A stretch of DNA of 57,839 nucleotides, taken from contig URCP01000005.1 of assembly GCA_900546315.1 (NCBI GenBank), positions 1-57,839 on the forward strand. The letters are read 5' to 3'. Positions 50,459 through 57,839 of the stretch are shown in pieces; within the stretch, counting starts at the first letter, position 1, and each line of letters opens with the position of its first letter. The notes beneath the pieces are model-generated. The model made no database searches, was not told the origin of the DNA, and worked only from the letters and a program-made list of their open reading frames with translations. This stretch comes from an uncultured Eubacteriales bacterium. GTDB lineage: Bacteria; Bacillota; Clostridia; Oscillospirales; CAG-272. The position numbers and the translations under genes were made by a program.

Positions 50459-50487
50459 TTGACATGAGCGGAATGTTATGCTATAAT
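50459..50487 (+). promoter_or_regulatory. Promoter of the acetyltransferase-GT8 operon
   Basis: TTGACA (50459-50464), 17-base spacer ending TATGC, TATAAT (50482-50487): full consensus. Just before it, 50409-50441 holds a hairpin AACGCCG/CGGCGTT that contains the 12-base palindrome TGTCACGTGACA. Confidence 0.85.
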
Positions 50488-50545
50488 GTGCATATACAGG
50501 CGTCGGGTTGCCGCCGCCAAGCCAAAAGAAAGTGAGAAGAATACC

Positions 50546-51685
50546 ATGTCTGAAACTTTAATATACAAAGGCCGCGGGAGCGCGGAGATGTTCGACGACT
50601 ATATCGACTTCATAAACTATGTCTTCGGAATGAACGGCACAAGCGAGGGCTTCCCTAAGCTCCTGCCAAAGCTCTACAAACCTGAGTATCATCCCTGTGA
50701 GAACAACTATGTCGTAACGGTCGACGGCAAGCTCAAGTCCGCGATCGGCGTATTCCCGCGCACATTCGACATAATGGGCGAAAAGTTAGTGTCGTGGGGA
50801 ATCGGGAACGTCGCCGTTCACCCGTACTCTCGCTCGAAGGGATATATGCGCGAGCTGCTGCACACGGCTGTCGACGAGATGATCGCGTCCGGCGCCGATA
50901 TGTCCGACCTCGGAGGTCTGCGCCAGAGGTACGCGTATTTCTCGTACGAGTCCGCCTCTCCGGTGGCTAAATACTATATAACCGGAACGTCGATACGTCA
51001 CTGTTTCGGCGGTTCCCCGCTCCGTGAGCTGGATTTCCGTGAGGTCTGCGAGAACGAACCGCTCCTCGACGATATAATCGCTCTGCACCAAAAAAGGATA
51101 TGCCACGCCGAGCGTCCGGACGACGAATTCCTCGATATCGCGCGCTCATGGTCGAAAAAGCTCTATGCGGTCCTCGACGGCGAAAAGCTCCTCGGTTACT
51201 TCATCGGCGACCTCTGCGAGCTGACTCTCATCGACAACGGCGACTTCGACGACGTCGTGCGGAACTACATAGCGAAGCGCGGTAACGTCACGATAACCCT
51301 CCCGCTCTATGAGACCGACCTTCTGAACCGCGCCGAGCGCATCGCGGACGGCGTCAGCATGGGCAACGATCAGAACTACACGATATTCCATTTCGCGAAG
51401 GTAGTCGGAGCGTATATGAAGCTCAAGGCGAAGACAGCCGGGCTTGTCGACGGAACCCTCAGCGTCACCGTGAACGGCATCGCCGGGACCGAAAAGTTCA
51501 GGATTGACGTGAAGAACGGCGCACCTGAAATAACCACGATTGATAGAGACACCGACCTGACGCTCGACCATCTTGAGGCGGTAGCGTTCTTCTTCAGCCT
51601 GTCAAGCGCCGCGAGACGCGCAAACCCGCTCGCCGCCGCGTGGTTCCCACTGCCGCTCTTCATCGAGTCGGCTGACCATGTGTGA
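50546..51685 (+). CDS. GNAT acetyltransferase of the Eis/two-domain type
   Basis: The 379-residue product has an N-terminal GNAT domain with WGIGNVAVHPYSRSKGYMREL (residues 86-106, acetyl-CoA loop) and a second part that includes a C-terminal sterol-carrier-like section (about 300-379, VNGIAGTEKFRIDVKNG). That order is seen in Eis-type acetyltransferases, which act on aminoglycosides or protein lysines; the substrate here is unknown. ATG at 50546 has only a weak GTGAGAAG in front. Six bases separate it from the GT8 gene, so they share a transcript. No signal peptide is seen. Confidence 0.75.
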   Translation: MSETLIYKGRGSAEMFDDYIDFINYVFGMNGTSEGFPKLLPKLYKPEYHPCENNYVVTVDGKLKSAIGVFPRTFDIMGEKLVSWGIGNVAVHPYSRSKGYMRELLHTAVDEMIASGADMSDLGGLRQRYAYFSYESASPVAKYYITGTSIRHCFGGSPLRELDFREVCENEPLLDDIIALHQKRICHAERPDDEFLDIARSWSKKLYAVLDGEKLLGYFIGDLCELTLIDNGDFDDVVRNYIAKRGNVTITLPLYETDLLNRAERIADGVSMGNDQNYTIFHFAKVVGAYMKLKAKTAGLVDGTLSVTVNGIAGTEKFRIDVKNGAPEITTIDRDTDLTLDHLEAVAFFFSLSSAARRANPLAAAWFPLPLFIESADHV

Positions 51686-51691
51686 TAACCT

Positions 51692-52510
51692 ATGAATATA
51701 CTTGTAACACTCAATGAGGCGTATATTCCCTGCCTCGAGGTCATGCTCCGCTCGCTTGCCGACAGCACGCCCGGACAGTTCTTCAGTGTATATCTGATCG
51801 AGACATCGGTGAGAGACGAGGCGCTCGACCGCGCGAGACGGATTCTCGGGGAAAACGGTGAAATCATCCGCGTGAATGTCGCGGATAATGAGCTTATACG
51901 TTCTCTCGCCGACGCTCCAACGACCTCGAGGTATCCGACCGAGATTTATTACCGCATATTCGCGGCGAAGCTGCTGCCCGAAACCCTCGACCGCATACTC
52001 TACCTCGACCCCGACCTCATCGTGAACCGCAGTATCGCCGGGCTTTACAGTACCGACATGGACGGCTATATGTTCGCCGCCGCCTCACACGTCAGGCGGC
52101 TGATGCAGAAGGTCAACGAAAAGCGGCTCGACATGGACGAATCCGACCCGTACATAAACTCCGGAGTCATGCTGATGAACCTCCGGAAGCTCCGCGCGGA
52201 GCAGAACGTCGATGACGTCTACGACTTCATAGAGGAGCACCGCCGCTCGCTCGTCCTGCCGGATCAGGACATAATAAGCGGTCTTTACGGCGAGGACATC
52301 CTCCCGCTCGACCCGTACCGCTACAACATGACCGAGCGCCTCTTCGCGCTCCGCCTGCTCACCAGCCATAAGATGAGCGTGGACTGGGTGCGGGAGAACT
52401 CCGCCGTTATCCACTACTGCGGAAGAAACAAGCCGTGGAGACCCGGATATATCGGAATGCTCGATGTCTTCTGGAACGAGACCGCGGCGAAAATTTCAGG
52501 GATACGCTGA
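51692..52510 (+). CDS. Glycosyltransferase family 8 protein
   Basis: GT8 enzymes move a sugar, often galactose or glucose from a UDP-sugar, with retention. The 272-residue product begins MNILVTLNEAYIPCLEVML, has RYPTEIYYRIFAAKLLPE and YLDPDLIV with the DxD metal site (Asp106, Asp108), and YINSGVMLMNL and HYCGRNKPW, the last holding the late metal-binding histidine. It is cytosolic, and possibly adds sugars to wall or capsule glycans. It is cotranscribed with the acetyltransferase before it. Confidence 0.9.
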   Translation: MNILVTLNEAYIPCLEVMLRSLADSTPGQFFSVYLIETSVRDEALDRARRILGENGEIIRVNVADNELIRSLADAPTTSRYPTEIYYRIFAAKLLPETLDRILYLDPDLIVNRSIAGLYSTDMDGYMFAAASHVRRLMQKVNEKRLDMDESDPYINSGVMLMNLRKLRAEQNVDDVYDFIEEHRRSLVLPDQDIISGLYGEDILPLDPYRYNMTERLFALRLLTSHKMSVDWVRENSAVIHYCGRNKPWRPGYIGMLDVFWNETAAKISGIR

Positions 52511-52529
52511 ACAAACCGGATTTCCTCAG

Positions 52530-53393
52530 TCACACGAATATTCCCTTATGCCCCCGCCGGTACTCCGCGGGGGATTCTTTTTCCGTCTTGTTCCAGCAGC
52601 GGTAGAAGTATGTCGCGTTCTCGAAACCGCACCTCGCGGCTACCTCCTGGACGGGCAGATCAGTGTTTGACAGGAGCTTCTTCGCGCGGGATATTCTGAC
52701 CTTCCTTATGTACTCGACCGGGCGCATTTCCATGTAGCGCTTAAAAAGTCGGCACAGGTACTGCGGGCTTATCCCGCGGCAGACGGCACATAGGTCGCTG
52801 AGCGTTATATTCTCGCTCACGTGCGCGTGTATGTAGTTCACGGCGTCAGAGACGACAAGGCTGTCGGTCAGGCTCTCATCGCTGTTCTCCTCGAGGCAGG
52901 ATATGACCGCGCATATCATCCTGTAAGCCTCTGCCGCCGCCATAAGCCTTCCGTGAAGCGTTCCGGACGTAAGCTCGCGGTTGATCGTCTCGTACATCCT
53001 GTTTATCTCGTTCGGGTTCTCCGGGCGGAATATGCGCAGCTTGTCGCCAAGTGAGAGTATGCTGCTTCCCGGACTGAGATCCCCCAAAAATATTGTAACC
53101 CAGTTGTCAATCCAGCCGCCGGGAGCGGGCGCTATATGCGGCGTGACTTTTGGCGGCGTGTACATCATCGTGCCTATCGGAAGAATGTATCTTTTTCCTT
53201 CGTGGTATATGACGCCGCAGCCGCTGACCGTCATGTGGAGATGGAGCACATTGATACCCATCCAGTTTCCTATGGTCAGCTCCTCCTGCTCATGTCCGGC
53301 GCCGATTCCGACTGCGTATACAGGGAGCTCCCTTTCGCGATCGACTACCGGAAAGAAATTCACATCGTATTTCGGGTCTGTTATTTTTCTCAC
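52530..53393 (-). CDS. AraC family transcriptional regulator
   Basis: The 287-residue product has an N-terminal cupin (GINVLHLHMTVSGCGVIYHEG, ILPIGTMMYTPP) and a C-terminal double helix-turn-helix with LSDLCAVCRGISPQYLCRLF and VAARCGFENATYFYRCW, followed by ESPAEYRRGH. The start is GTG at 53393; the only nearby ribosome-site likeness (GAGG) is very close to it. It is divergent from the solute-binding lipoprotein at 53526 and probably controls it, as at 41976. No 35-bp operator like those at 40713 and 41926 is seen here. Confidence 0.84.
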   Translation of the reverse strand: MRKITDPKYDVNFFPVVDRERELPVYAVGIGAGHEQEELTIGNWMGINVLHLHMTVSGCGVIYHEGKRYILPIGTMMYTPPKVTPHIAPAPGGWIDNWVTIFLGDLSPGSSILSLGDKLRIFRPENPNEINRMYETINRELTSGTLHGRLMAAAEAYRMICAVISCLEENSDESLTDSLVVSDAVNYIHAHVSENITLSDLCAVCRGISPQYLCRLFKRYMEMRPVEYIRKVRISRAKKLLSNTDLPVQEVAARCGFENATYFYRCWNKTEKESPAEYRRGHKGIFV

Positions 53394-53435
53394 CTCATTT
53401 GTTTCAAATAGTTCATATCCGGCGTGATTGATTCA

Positions 53436-53464
53436 TTGACTTTTGCGCTTTTAACTGGTATAAT
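53436..53464 (+). promoter_or_regulatory. Promoter of the lipoprotein gene at 53526
   Basis: TTGACT (53436-53441), 17-base spacer ending TGG, TATAAT (53459-53464), 62 bases before the start codon. Confidence 0.8.
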
Positions 53465-53525
53465 TTTTGTATACTATATTGTGCCGGAACGACAGAACAC
53501 AAAAATAAAGGAAAGGAACACAAAA

Positions 53526-54986
53526 ATGAATATCAACATGAAACGCGCAACCTCCATGCTTCTTCTTGCCGCCATACTCACGGCGAGCGCGTCCTGCGGC
53601 AGCACACCATCCGGAAACAATGACATTACGGACGGTCAGGAGCAGTCCACAGAAACAACCTCCGGTGAAACCACATCCCCGCTCTACGACCTCGAGAAAA
53701 AAGACTACGGCGGACGTGACTTCCATATCTCGGTCAACAAGAAATACGAGGACGAAATGTGGGTCGAGGAAGAGAACGGGGACGTCTGCAACGACGCCGT
53801 CTACAACCGCAACCTCAAGGTCGAGGATTATCTGAACGTAAAGATAAAGACAGTACCGTCCGAAAGCGAGACGGTTCAGGTGTCGGATATATCGAAGAAC
53901 CTTATGGCGGGCGACGATGTATACGACCTTACCGCCGTCTATACATGGCTCGCGGGCGGGCCCGCGCTTCAGGGCTTCTACTATTCATGGAAGAACGTCC
54001 CGGTCGTCGACTTCTCGAAGGAATGGTGGGTCACTGACGCCAACGAGGCGTTCAACATAAACGGCAACCAGTTCGTCGCGGTCGGAGACCTGTCGATCAC
54101 CACACTTCTTCTGTCCTACGCGGTGTTCTTCAATCAGCGCATCGCCGAGGCTAACCAGTTCCCGGATCTCTACCAGACCGTACTTGACGGAAAATGGACT
54201 ATAGACACGCTGATCGACCTGTCAAAGGATATGTATCAGGACATAAACGGCGACGGAAAGACGGACGAGGGCGACTCCTACGGCTTCGCGGCGGACAAGG
54301 TAACAAACCTCGACGCGTGGACCGCGGCGTTCGATATCCCGCTGATCAAAAAGGATGACAAAGGTTCACCTGCCGCGTGCATAGACCTCGGAAAGACACA
54401 GACCGCGATAGAGAAGGTCTACTCGCTCTACTACGACACCAAGACCTACCTGGCAAGCGGCGGCGGCGAGGAAATCAAGGTCTTCGCGGACGGAAACACC
54501 GCGTTCCTGACCACATGGATAAACAACTCGTTCAGCACCCTGAGAGCGATGAAGGACGATTACGGCATCCTCCCGTACCCGAAGTTCGACGAAAATCAGA
54601 AAAACTACTACTCAAACTCGATGGACAACTACTCGCTTCTGTCTGTGCCGAAGACGGTTCAGGACACCGAATTTGTCGGCAGAGTAACCGAGGCGCTCAC
54701 GAGGGAGAACCACTTCTCGGTCGTCCCCGCGTACTATGACGTCGCGCTGACCTCGAAATACGCCCGCGACGAGCAGTCGGTCGCGATGCTCGACATCATC
54801 ATGAACGGACGTATGTACGACTTCTCTATCCTTCACTCCGGCGAGCTCTCAAATCTCCCGTATCTCTTCCGCAACATGATAAGGGACAAAAAGACCAACA
54901 TCGCGTCAGAATACGCGAAAATCGAGACAAGTGTCAACGAAGGTCTGAAGAAGCTGACTGAAGAATACGCCGCGCTCGGAAACTGA
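53526..54986 (+). CDS. Orphan extracellular solute-binding lipoprotein
   Basis: The 486-residue product has a lipoprotein signal (TASASC, Cys24), a Thr-rich linker to about 57, and the same family landmarks as the gene at 39160: KKDYGGRDFHISV, CNDAVYNRNLKVEDYLNV, VDFSKEWWVT, DGKWTIDTLIDL, DYGILPYPKFD and VAMLDIIMNGRMYDF. INGDGKTDEGDSYG resembles a calcium loop. No permease genes adjoin it. ATG at 53526 follows AAAGGAACACAAAA. The divergent AraC gene is the likely regulator. Substrate unknown; multidomain oligosaccharides are plausible for the family. Confidence 0.86.
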   Translation: MNINMKRATSMLLLAAILTASASCGSTPSGNNDITDGQEQSTETTSGETTSPLYDLEKKDYGGRDFHISVNKKYEDEMWVEEENGDVCNDAVYNRNLKVEDYLNVKIKTVPSESETVQVSDISKNLMAGDDVYDLTAVYTWLAGGPALQGFYYSWKNVPVVDFSKEWWVTDANEAFNINGNQFVAVGDLSITTLLLSYAVFFNQRIAEANQFPDLYQTVLDGKWTIDTLIDLSKDMYQDINGDGKTDEGDSYGFAADKVTNLDAWTAAFDIPLIKKDDKGSPAACIDLGKTQTAIEKVYSLYYDTKTYLASGGGEEIKVFADGNTAFLTTWINNSFSTLRAMKDDYGILPYPKFDENQKNYYSNSMDNYSLLSVPKTVQDTEFVGRVTEALTRENHFSVVPAYYDVALTSKYARDEQSVAMLDIIMNGRMYDFSILHSGELSNLPYLFRNMIRDKKTNIASEYAKIETSVNEGLKKLTEEYAALGN

Positions 54987-55001
54987 TCTCTTTCAGCTTC
55001 T

Positions 55002-55030
55002 ATTATACCATTCAGAGCGTCAAAAGTCAA
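55002..55030 (-). promoter_or_regulatory. Apparent promoter antisense to the lipoprotein gene
   Basis: Minus strand TTGACT (55025-55030), 17-base spacer ending TGG, TATAAT (55002-55007). It points into the 3' end of the gene at 53526, with no minus gene ahead of it. The layout is nearly the same as the sense promoter at 53436. Confidence 0.6.
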
Positions 55031-55057
55031 GACAGAACTGAACGATATGAAACAAAA

Positions 55058-55083
55058 CGCCCCGGCACTCTCGTGTCGGGGCG
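55058..55083 (-). terminator. Terminator of the alcohol dehydrogenase gene
   Basis: CGCCCCG(A) pairs with (C)CGGGGCG in a stem continued by CAC/GTG; on the minus strand TTTTGTTT follows. On the plus strand the T-run is poor. Confidence 0.75.
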
Positions 55084-55117
55084 CTGTTCACTTCACGCTG
55101 TTTTCAGATTCAGACAA

Positions 55118-56341
55118 TCAGAAGTCAACCTCAGTGTCATAGTAGCAGCACTTGAGCAGCTTCTCCATCTCCTCCTGCGAGGGCTGACGCGGGTTGGAGC
55201 CGGTGCAGGCGTCGGCGATGGCGTTCTTCGCGATCTCCGGGAGTCTCTCGAGGAAGACGTTCTCCGGTACAAAGCCGGTCTCGGTCGGGTAGCTGTCCTT
55301 GCCGTAGTGATTGATGCTGTGCGGGATCTTCAGCTCGTCGTTCATGCCGCGCAGGTACGCGATGAGAGCCTTGACCTTGTCGTCGTCCGACGCGCTCTTG
55401 TCGGCGATTCCCATTCTGTCGACAATGTAAGCGTAACGCTTCTTCGCGGTCTCGTCCTTCGCGTTGAAAGCGATGACCTTCGGGAGATACATCGCGTTCG
55501 CGGCTCCGTGGATGATATGTGCGCCGTAGTCCGCGAAAGCAGCGCCGGTCTTATGTGCCATCGAATGAACGATACCGAGCAGAGCGTTCGAGAACGCCAT
55601 TCCGGCGAGGCACTGCGCGTTGTGCATATTGTCGCGGGCGGTCATGTCTCCGTTGTAGGACTTCACAAGGTCGCGCTGAATCATCTCAATCGCGTGCAGA
55701 GCGAGCGGATCGGTGAAATCGCAGTTAGCGGTCGAGACATAAGCCTCGATAGCGTGCGTCATGGCGTCCATACCGGTATGAGCGACGAGCTTCTGCGGCA
55801 TGGTCTCGGCGAGCTCGGGGTCGACAATCGCGACATCCGGCGTGATCTCGAAGTCAGCGATCGGGTACTTGATGCCCTTCGAATAGTCGGTTATGATCGA
55901 GAAAGCCGTGACCTCGGTAGCCGTGCCGGACGTCGAGGAGATAGCGCAGAAATGAGCCTTTCTGCGGAGCTTCGGGATTCCGAAGACCTTGCACATATCC
56001 TCAAAGGTGACTTCCGGATACTCGTACTTGATCCACATTGCCTTCGCCGCGTCGATAGGCGAACCTCCGCCGATAGCGACTATCCAGTCAGGCTGGAACT
56101 TAAGCATGGCGTCCGCGCCGCGCATGACCGTCTCGACAGACGGGTCAGGCTCGATGCCCTCGAAGAGCTGAACTTCCATTCCCGCTTCCTTCAGGTTGTT
56201 CACGACCTTGTCGAGGAAACCGAATCTCTTCATGCTTCCGCCGCCCGTACATACGATAGCCTTCTTGCCCTCGAAGGTCTTCAGCGCGTCAAGCGCGTCC
56301 TTTCCGTGGTAAATGTCTCTCGGTAAAGTGAATCTTGCCAT
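55118..56341 (-). CDS. Iron-containing alcohol dehydrogenase
   Basis: These NAD(P)H-dependent enzymes reduce aldehydes or ketones to alcohols. The 407-residue product begins ARFTLPRDIYHGKDAL, has VAIGGGSPIDAAKAMW (residues about 88-103, nucleotide loop), SSTSGTATEVTAF, DPELAETMP with the first iron-binding aspartate, and GIVHSMAHKTGAAF with two metal histidines. It matches butanol-dehydrogenase-like members in length. The start at 56341 is preceded by GAAAGGAAGTC. The promoter carries a Rex-like operator, so expression should rise when NADH accumulates. A typical role is reoxidising NADH in fermentation. Confidence 0.9.
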   Translation of the reverse strand: MARFTLPRDIYHGKDALDALKTFEGKKAIVCTGGGSMKRFGFLDKVVNNLKEAGMEVQLFEGIEPDPSVETVMRGADAMLKFQPDWIVAIGGGSPIDAAKAMWIKYEYPEVTFEDMCKVFGIPKLRRKAHFCAISSTSGTATEVTAFSIITDYSKGIKYPIADFEITPDVAIVDPELAETMPQKLVAHTGMDAMTHAIEAYVSTANCDFTDPLALHAIEMIQRDLVKSYNGDMTARDNMHNAQCLAGMAFSNALLGIVHSMAHKTGAAFADYGAHIIHGAANAMYLPKVIAFNAKDETAKKRYAYIVDRMGIADKSASDDDKVKALIAYLRGMNDELKIPHSINHYGKDSYPTETGFVPENVFLERLPEIAKNAIADACTGSNPRQPSQEEMEKLLKCCYYDTEVDF

Positions 56342-56395
56342 AGTGTATGACTTCCTTTCAAATCTTTTACTCCGGGTGATTCCGGTTTTTATCTT

Positions 56396-56413
56396 GTGTT
56401 AAAATTATAACAC
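56396..56413. promoter_or_regulatory. Rex-like operator at the alcohol dehydrogenase promoter
   Basis: GTGTTAAAATTATAACAC is close to the clostridial Rex consensus TTGTTAANNNNTTAACAA (arms 6/7 and 5/7 by my count). It covers the -10 and start region, where Rex would block transcription at low NADH/NAD. Confidence 0.6.
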
Positions 56414-56432
56414 ACATTTCCGGGATTGTCAA
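56404..56432 (-). promoter_or_regulatory. Promoter of the alcohol dehydrogenase gene
   Basis: Minus strand TTGACA (56427-56432), 17-base spacer ending TGTGT, TATAAT (56404-56409): full consensus. The Rex-like site overlaps the -10. Confidence 0.85.
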
Positions 56433-56546
56433 TAGCCTTTTTTATATATGCGTTATATACAAACTGATAGCATGATTTACTGCCGATTAAATAAATAATA
56501 ACGGTTTTTGAAGCCGCTTTATTACTCGTTTATCGCAATATACGAT

Positions 56547-57701
56547 TCACAGACGTGAAAAGAAATCTTCATATCCAAACCGTCTCAGAACCTCGCACAC
56601 GCCATTCTCACGTTCAATGACTATATCCGGAAGCGGCATTCCGTTGAAAGTGTGCGTCTTAACCATCGTGTAGATCGCCATGTCGCCGAAAGTCAGACGG
56701 TCGCCGACCCTGAGCGGCTCCGCGAAGCCGTAGACGCCTATGACGTCCCCGGCGAGACATGTCTGGGAACCGATTCTAAACTTCACCGGCAACTCGTCTG
56801 AAGCGCCATCAAGCGGCGGTCTGTACGGCATCTCGATCACGTCCGGCATATGGCAGGCGGCGCTCGCGTCGATTATCGCGGTCGGTATCCCGGTTCTGTC
56901 GGCGGGACGGATATCAAGCACGGTCGAGATCAGCACTCCGGCGTTCAGCGCGACAGCCTCTCCGGGTTCGAGATATACCTCGAGCCCGCGTTTCTTCATC
57001 CGTTCAATGCACCTCTCAAGCCTCGGAATGTCATACCCATCCCGCGTGATGTGGTGCCCGCCGCCGAAGTTTATCCACCGGAGCCCCGGAAGGTCGAAGA
57101 GAAAACCGAAACGCGACTCCACAGCGTCAAGAGTAGTCTCAAGCGCGTCGCTGTCCTGCTCGCACAGGGTGTGGAAATGTACGCCGTCGAGCATTCCGCA
57201 CAGCTTCCGGAACTTTTCAGGAGAGAGAGAAGCGAACTCGTCAAGCCTTGTCCCGAGACGGCTTCCGGGCGCGCATGGATCATATATCTCATGTCCGTCC
57301 TGAGTCGAGCACTCCGGGTTCAGGCGCAGACCTACGCTCTTTCCCGCCGCCTTTGCCCTCTCGCCGTATCTCTCAAGCTCCGACAGGCTGTTGAAGACTA
57401 TATGATCGGCGTATTCAAGTATCTCATCGAACTCGTCAGAACGGTACGCGGCGGAGAAGACATGACACTCCCGACCGGGCATCTTCTCATGTCCTAGCTT
57501 CGCCTCAAAAAGCCCGCTCGCCTCCGTGCCGTCGAGATACTCCGAGAGGATATCGTAGACCTCATAGTTCGAAAAGCACTTCTGGGCGAGCAGGACACGG
57601 CACCCGGTGCGCTCACGCAGACCCTTTATTATCTCCCCGTTGTGTCTCAGCGCGCTCTCCGAGATCACGTAGCACGGGGTGCGGAGGTTGTCCCTTGTCA
57701 T
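56547..57701 (-). CDS. nspC: Carboxynorspermidine decarboxylase
   Basis: NspC decarboxylates carboxynorspermidine or carboxyspermidine to the polyamine, using pyridoxal phosphate. The 384-residue product starts DNLRTPCYVISESAL, has LLAQKCFS with Lys41 as the cofactor lysine, GLRLNPECS, LDGVHFHTLCEQD, WINFGGGHHIT (phosphate-binding glycines), VYLEPGEAV and IGSQTCLAGDVIGVY, whose cysteine and aspartate come from the second subunit's active site. Its ATG overlaps the stop of the upstream gene by one base (TGATG), the carboxynorspermidine dehydrogenase, so the two are coupled. Together they form spermidine by the carboxy route. Confidence 0.93.
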   Translation of the reverse strand: MTRDNLRTPCYVISESALRHNGEIIKGLRERTGCRVLLAQKCFSNYEVYDILSEYLDGTEASGLFEAKLGHEKMPGRECHVFSAAYRSDEFDEILEYADHIVFNSLSELERYGERAKAAGKSVGLRLNPECSTQDGHEIYDPCAPGSRLGTRLDEFASLSPEKFRKLCGMLDGVHFHTLCEQDSDALETTLDAVESRFGFLFDLPGLRWINFGGGHHITRDGYDIPRLERCIERMKKRGLEVYLEPGEAVALNAGVLISTVLDIRPADRTGIPTAIIDASAACHMPDVIEMPYRPPLDGASDELPVKFRIGSQTCLAGDVIGVYGFAEPLRVGDRLTFGDMAIYTMVKTHTFNGMPLPDIVIERENGVCEVLRRFGYEDFFSRL

Positions 57702-57839
57702 CAGTCGACGGTCACCGGTGAGAATGTCTCGCTGAACGGAAGACCGTACTTCGAGAGAGCGTCAAGGTACGGATCCGGATCGAACTCCTCGACCGTGTAA
57801 ACTCCAGCCTTATCCCACTTTCCGGTGAGAAGCATCAGC
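57701..57839 (-). CDS. Carboxynorspermidine dehydrogenase (saccharopine dehydrogenase family), C-terminal part
   Basis: The last 45 codons of a minus-strand gene that begins beyond the right edge. The tail has LLTGKWDKAGVYTVEEFDP and DPYLDALSKYGLPF, the typical end of the Lys1-like carboxy(nor)spermidine dehydrogenase that pairs with NspC. That enzyme reductively joins aspartate semialdehyde to putrescine or diaminopropane. The stop overlaps the nspC start by one base. Confidence 0.8.
   Translation of the reverse strand, partial: LMLLTGKWDKAGVYTVEEFDPDPYLDALSKYGLPFSETFSPVTVD

Noticed and set aside
55073..56326. A 417-codon plus-strand frame opposite the alcohol dehydrogenase
   Set aside because: Arg/Val/Leu-rich shadow of a well-defined minus-strand gene.

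Overview
The window looks like a chromosomal segment of an anaerobic, GC-rich member of the Clostridia (Bacillota), probably a gut or rumen polysaccharide user. Evidence: consensus TTGACA-17-TATAAT promoters, strong AGGAGG-type ribosome sites, an oxygen-sensitive class III ribonucleotide reductase (nrdDG), an LTA-synthase-like enzyme, LrgAB, YesMN-type regulators, many AraC regulators and many glycoside hydrolases. No rRNA, tRNA, CRISPR array, phage gene or transposase was found inside the window.

Layout. 1-450: three tandem consensus promoters firing off the left edge, probably for an rRNA-type operon outside the window. 451-4439: prmC-ddl-murI-homocysteine methyltransferase operon. 4753-10143 (minus): flavodoxin/ferredoxin protein, LTA-synthase-like enzyme, a large GH106-like hydrolase. 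10579-16710 (plus): two zinc-ribbon ABC exporter halves around a DUF1854 protein and a methyltransferase, the most unusual gene set here. 16838-21213: GH29 fucosidase and two paralogous AraC regulators around an exported anchored protein. 21325-24477 (minus): acyl-ACP thioesterase, class II aldolase, lrgAB. 24653-27517: nrdDG behind two NrdR boxes. 27727-28626: a C39-like protein. 28671-37578: a substrate-binding lipoprotein with YesM/YesN sensor-regulator, divergent from mglBAC and a small InlB-repeat membrane protein. 37700-44617: GH10 xylanase, an orphan solute-binding lipoprotein, a decayed paralogue of it, two AraC regulators and a Nif3 protein. 44741-54986: GH2 enzyme, DUF11 protein, manA, acetyltransferases, an Asn/Gln-rich small protein, ispD, GT8, an AraC regulator and another orphan solute-binding lipoprotein. 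55118-57839 (minus): iron alcohol dehydrogenase behind a Rex-like operator, then nspC and the end of carboxynorspermidine dehydrogenase.

How the parts fit. The GH106-like, GH29, GH10 and GH2 enzymes all lack signal peptides, so they probably cut imported oligosaccharides, each near an AraC or two-component regulator. Sugar capture is represented by mglBAC and by orphan binding lipoproteins whose permeases must lie elsewhere. ManA and the aldolase feed glycolysis; the alcohol dehydrogenase fits NADH disposal.

Regulatory DNA is unusually legible: paired 35-bp AraC-type operators with a 21-bp internal repeat, tandem NrdR boxes, a Rex-like site, a perfect 10-bp-arm operator at the xylanase promoter, and three copies of an ~89-bp nested palindrome. 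Everything was read by eye; no searches or folding were run, so family calls rest on motif recognition.
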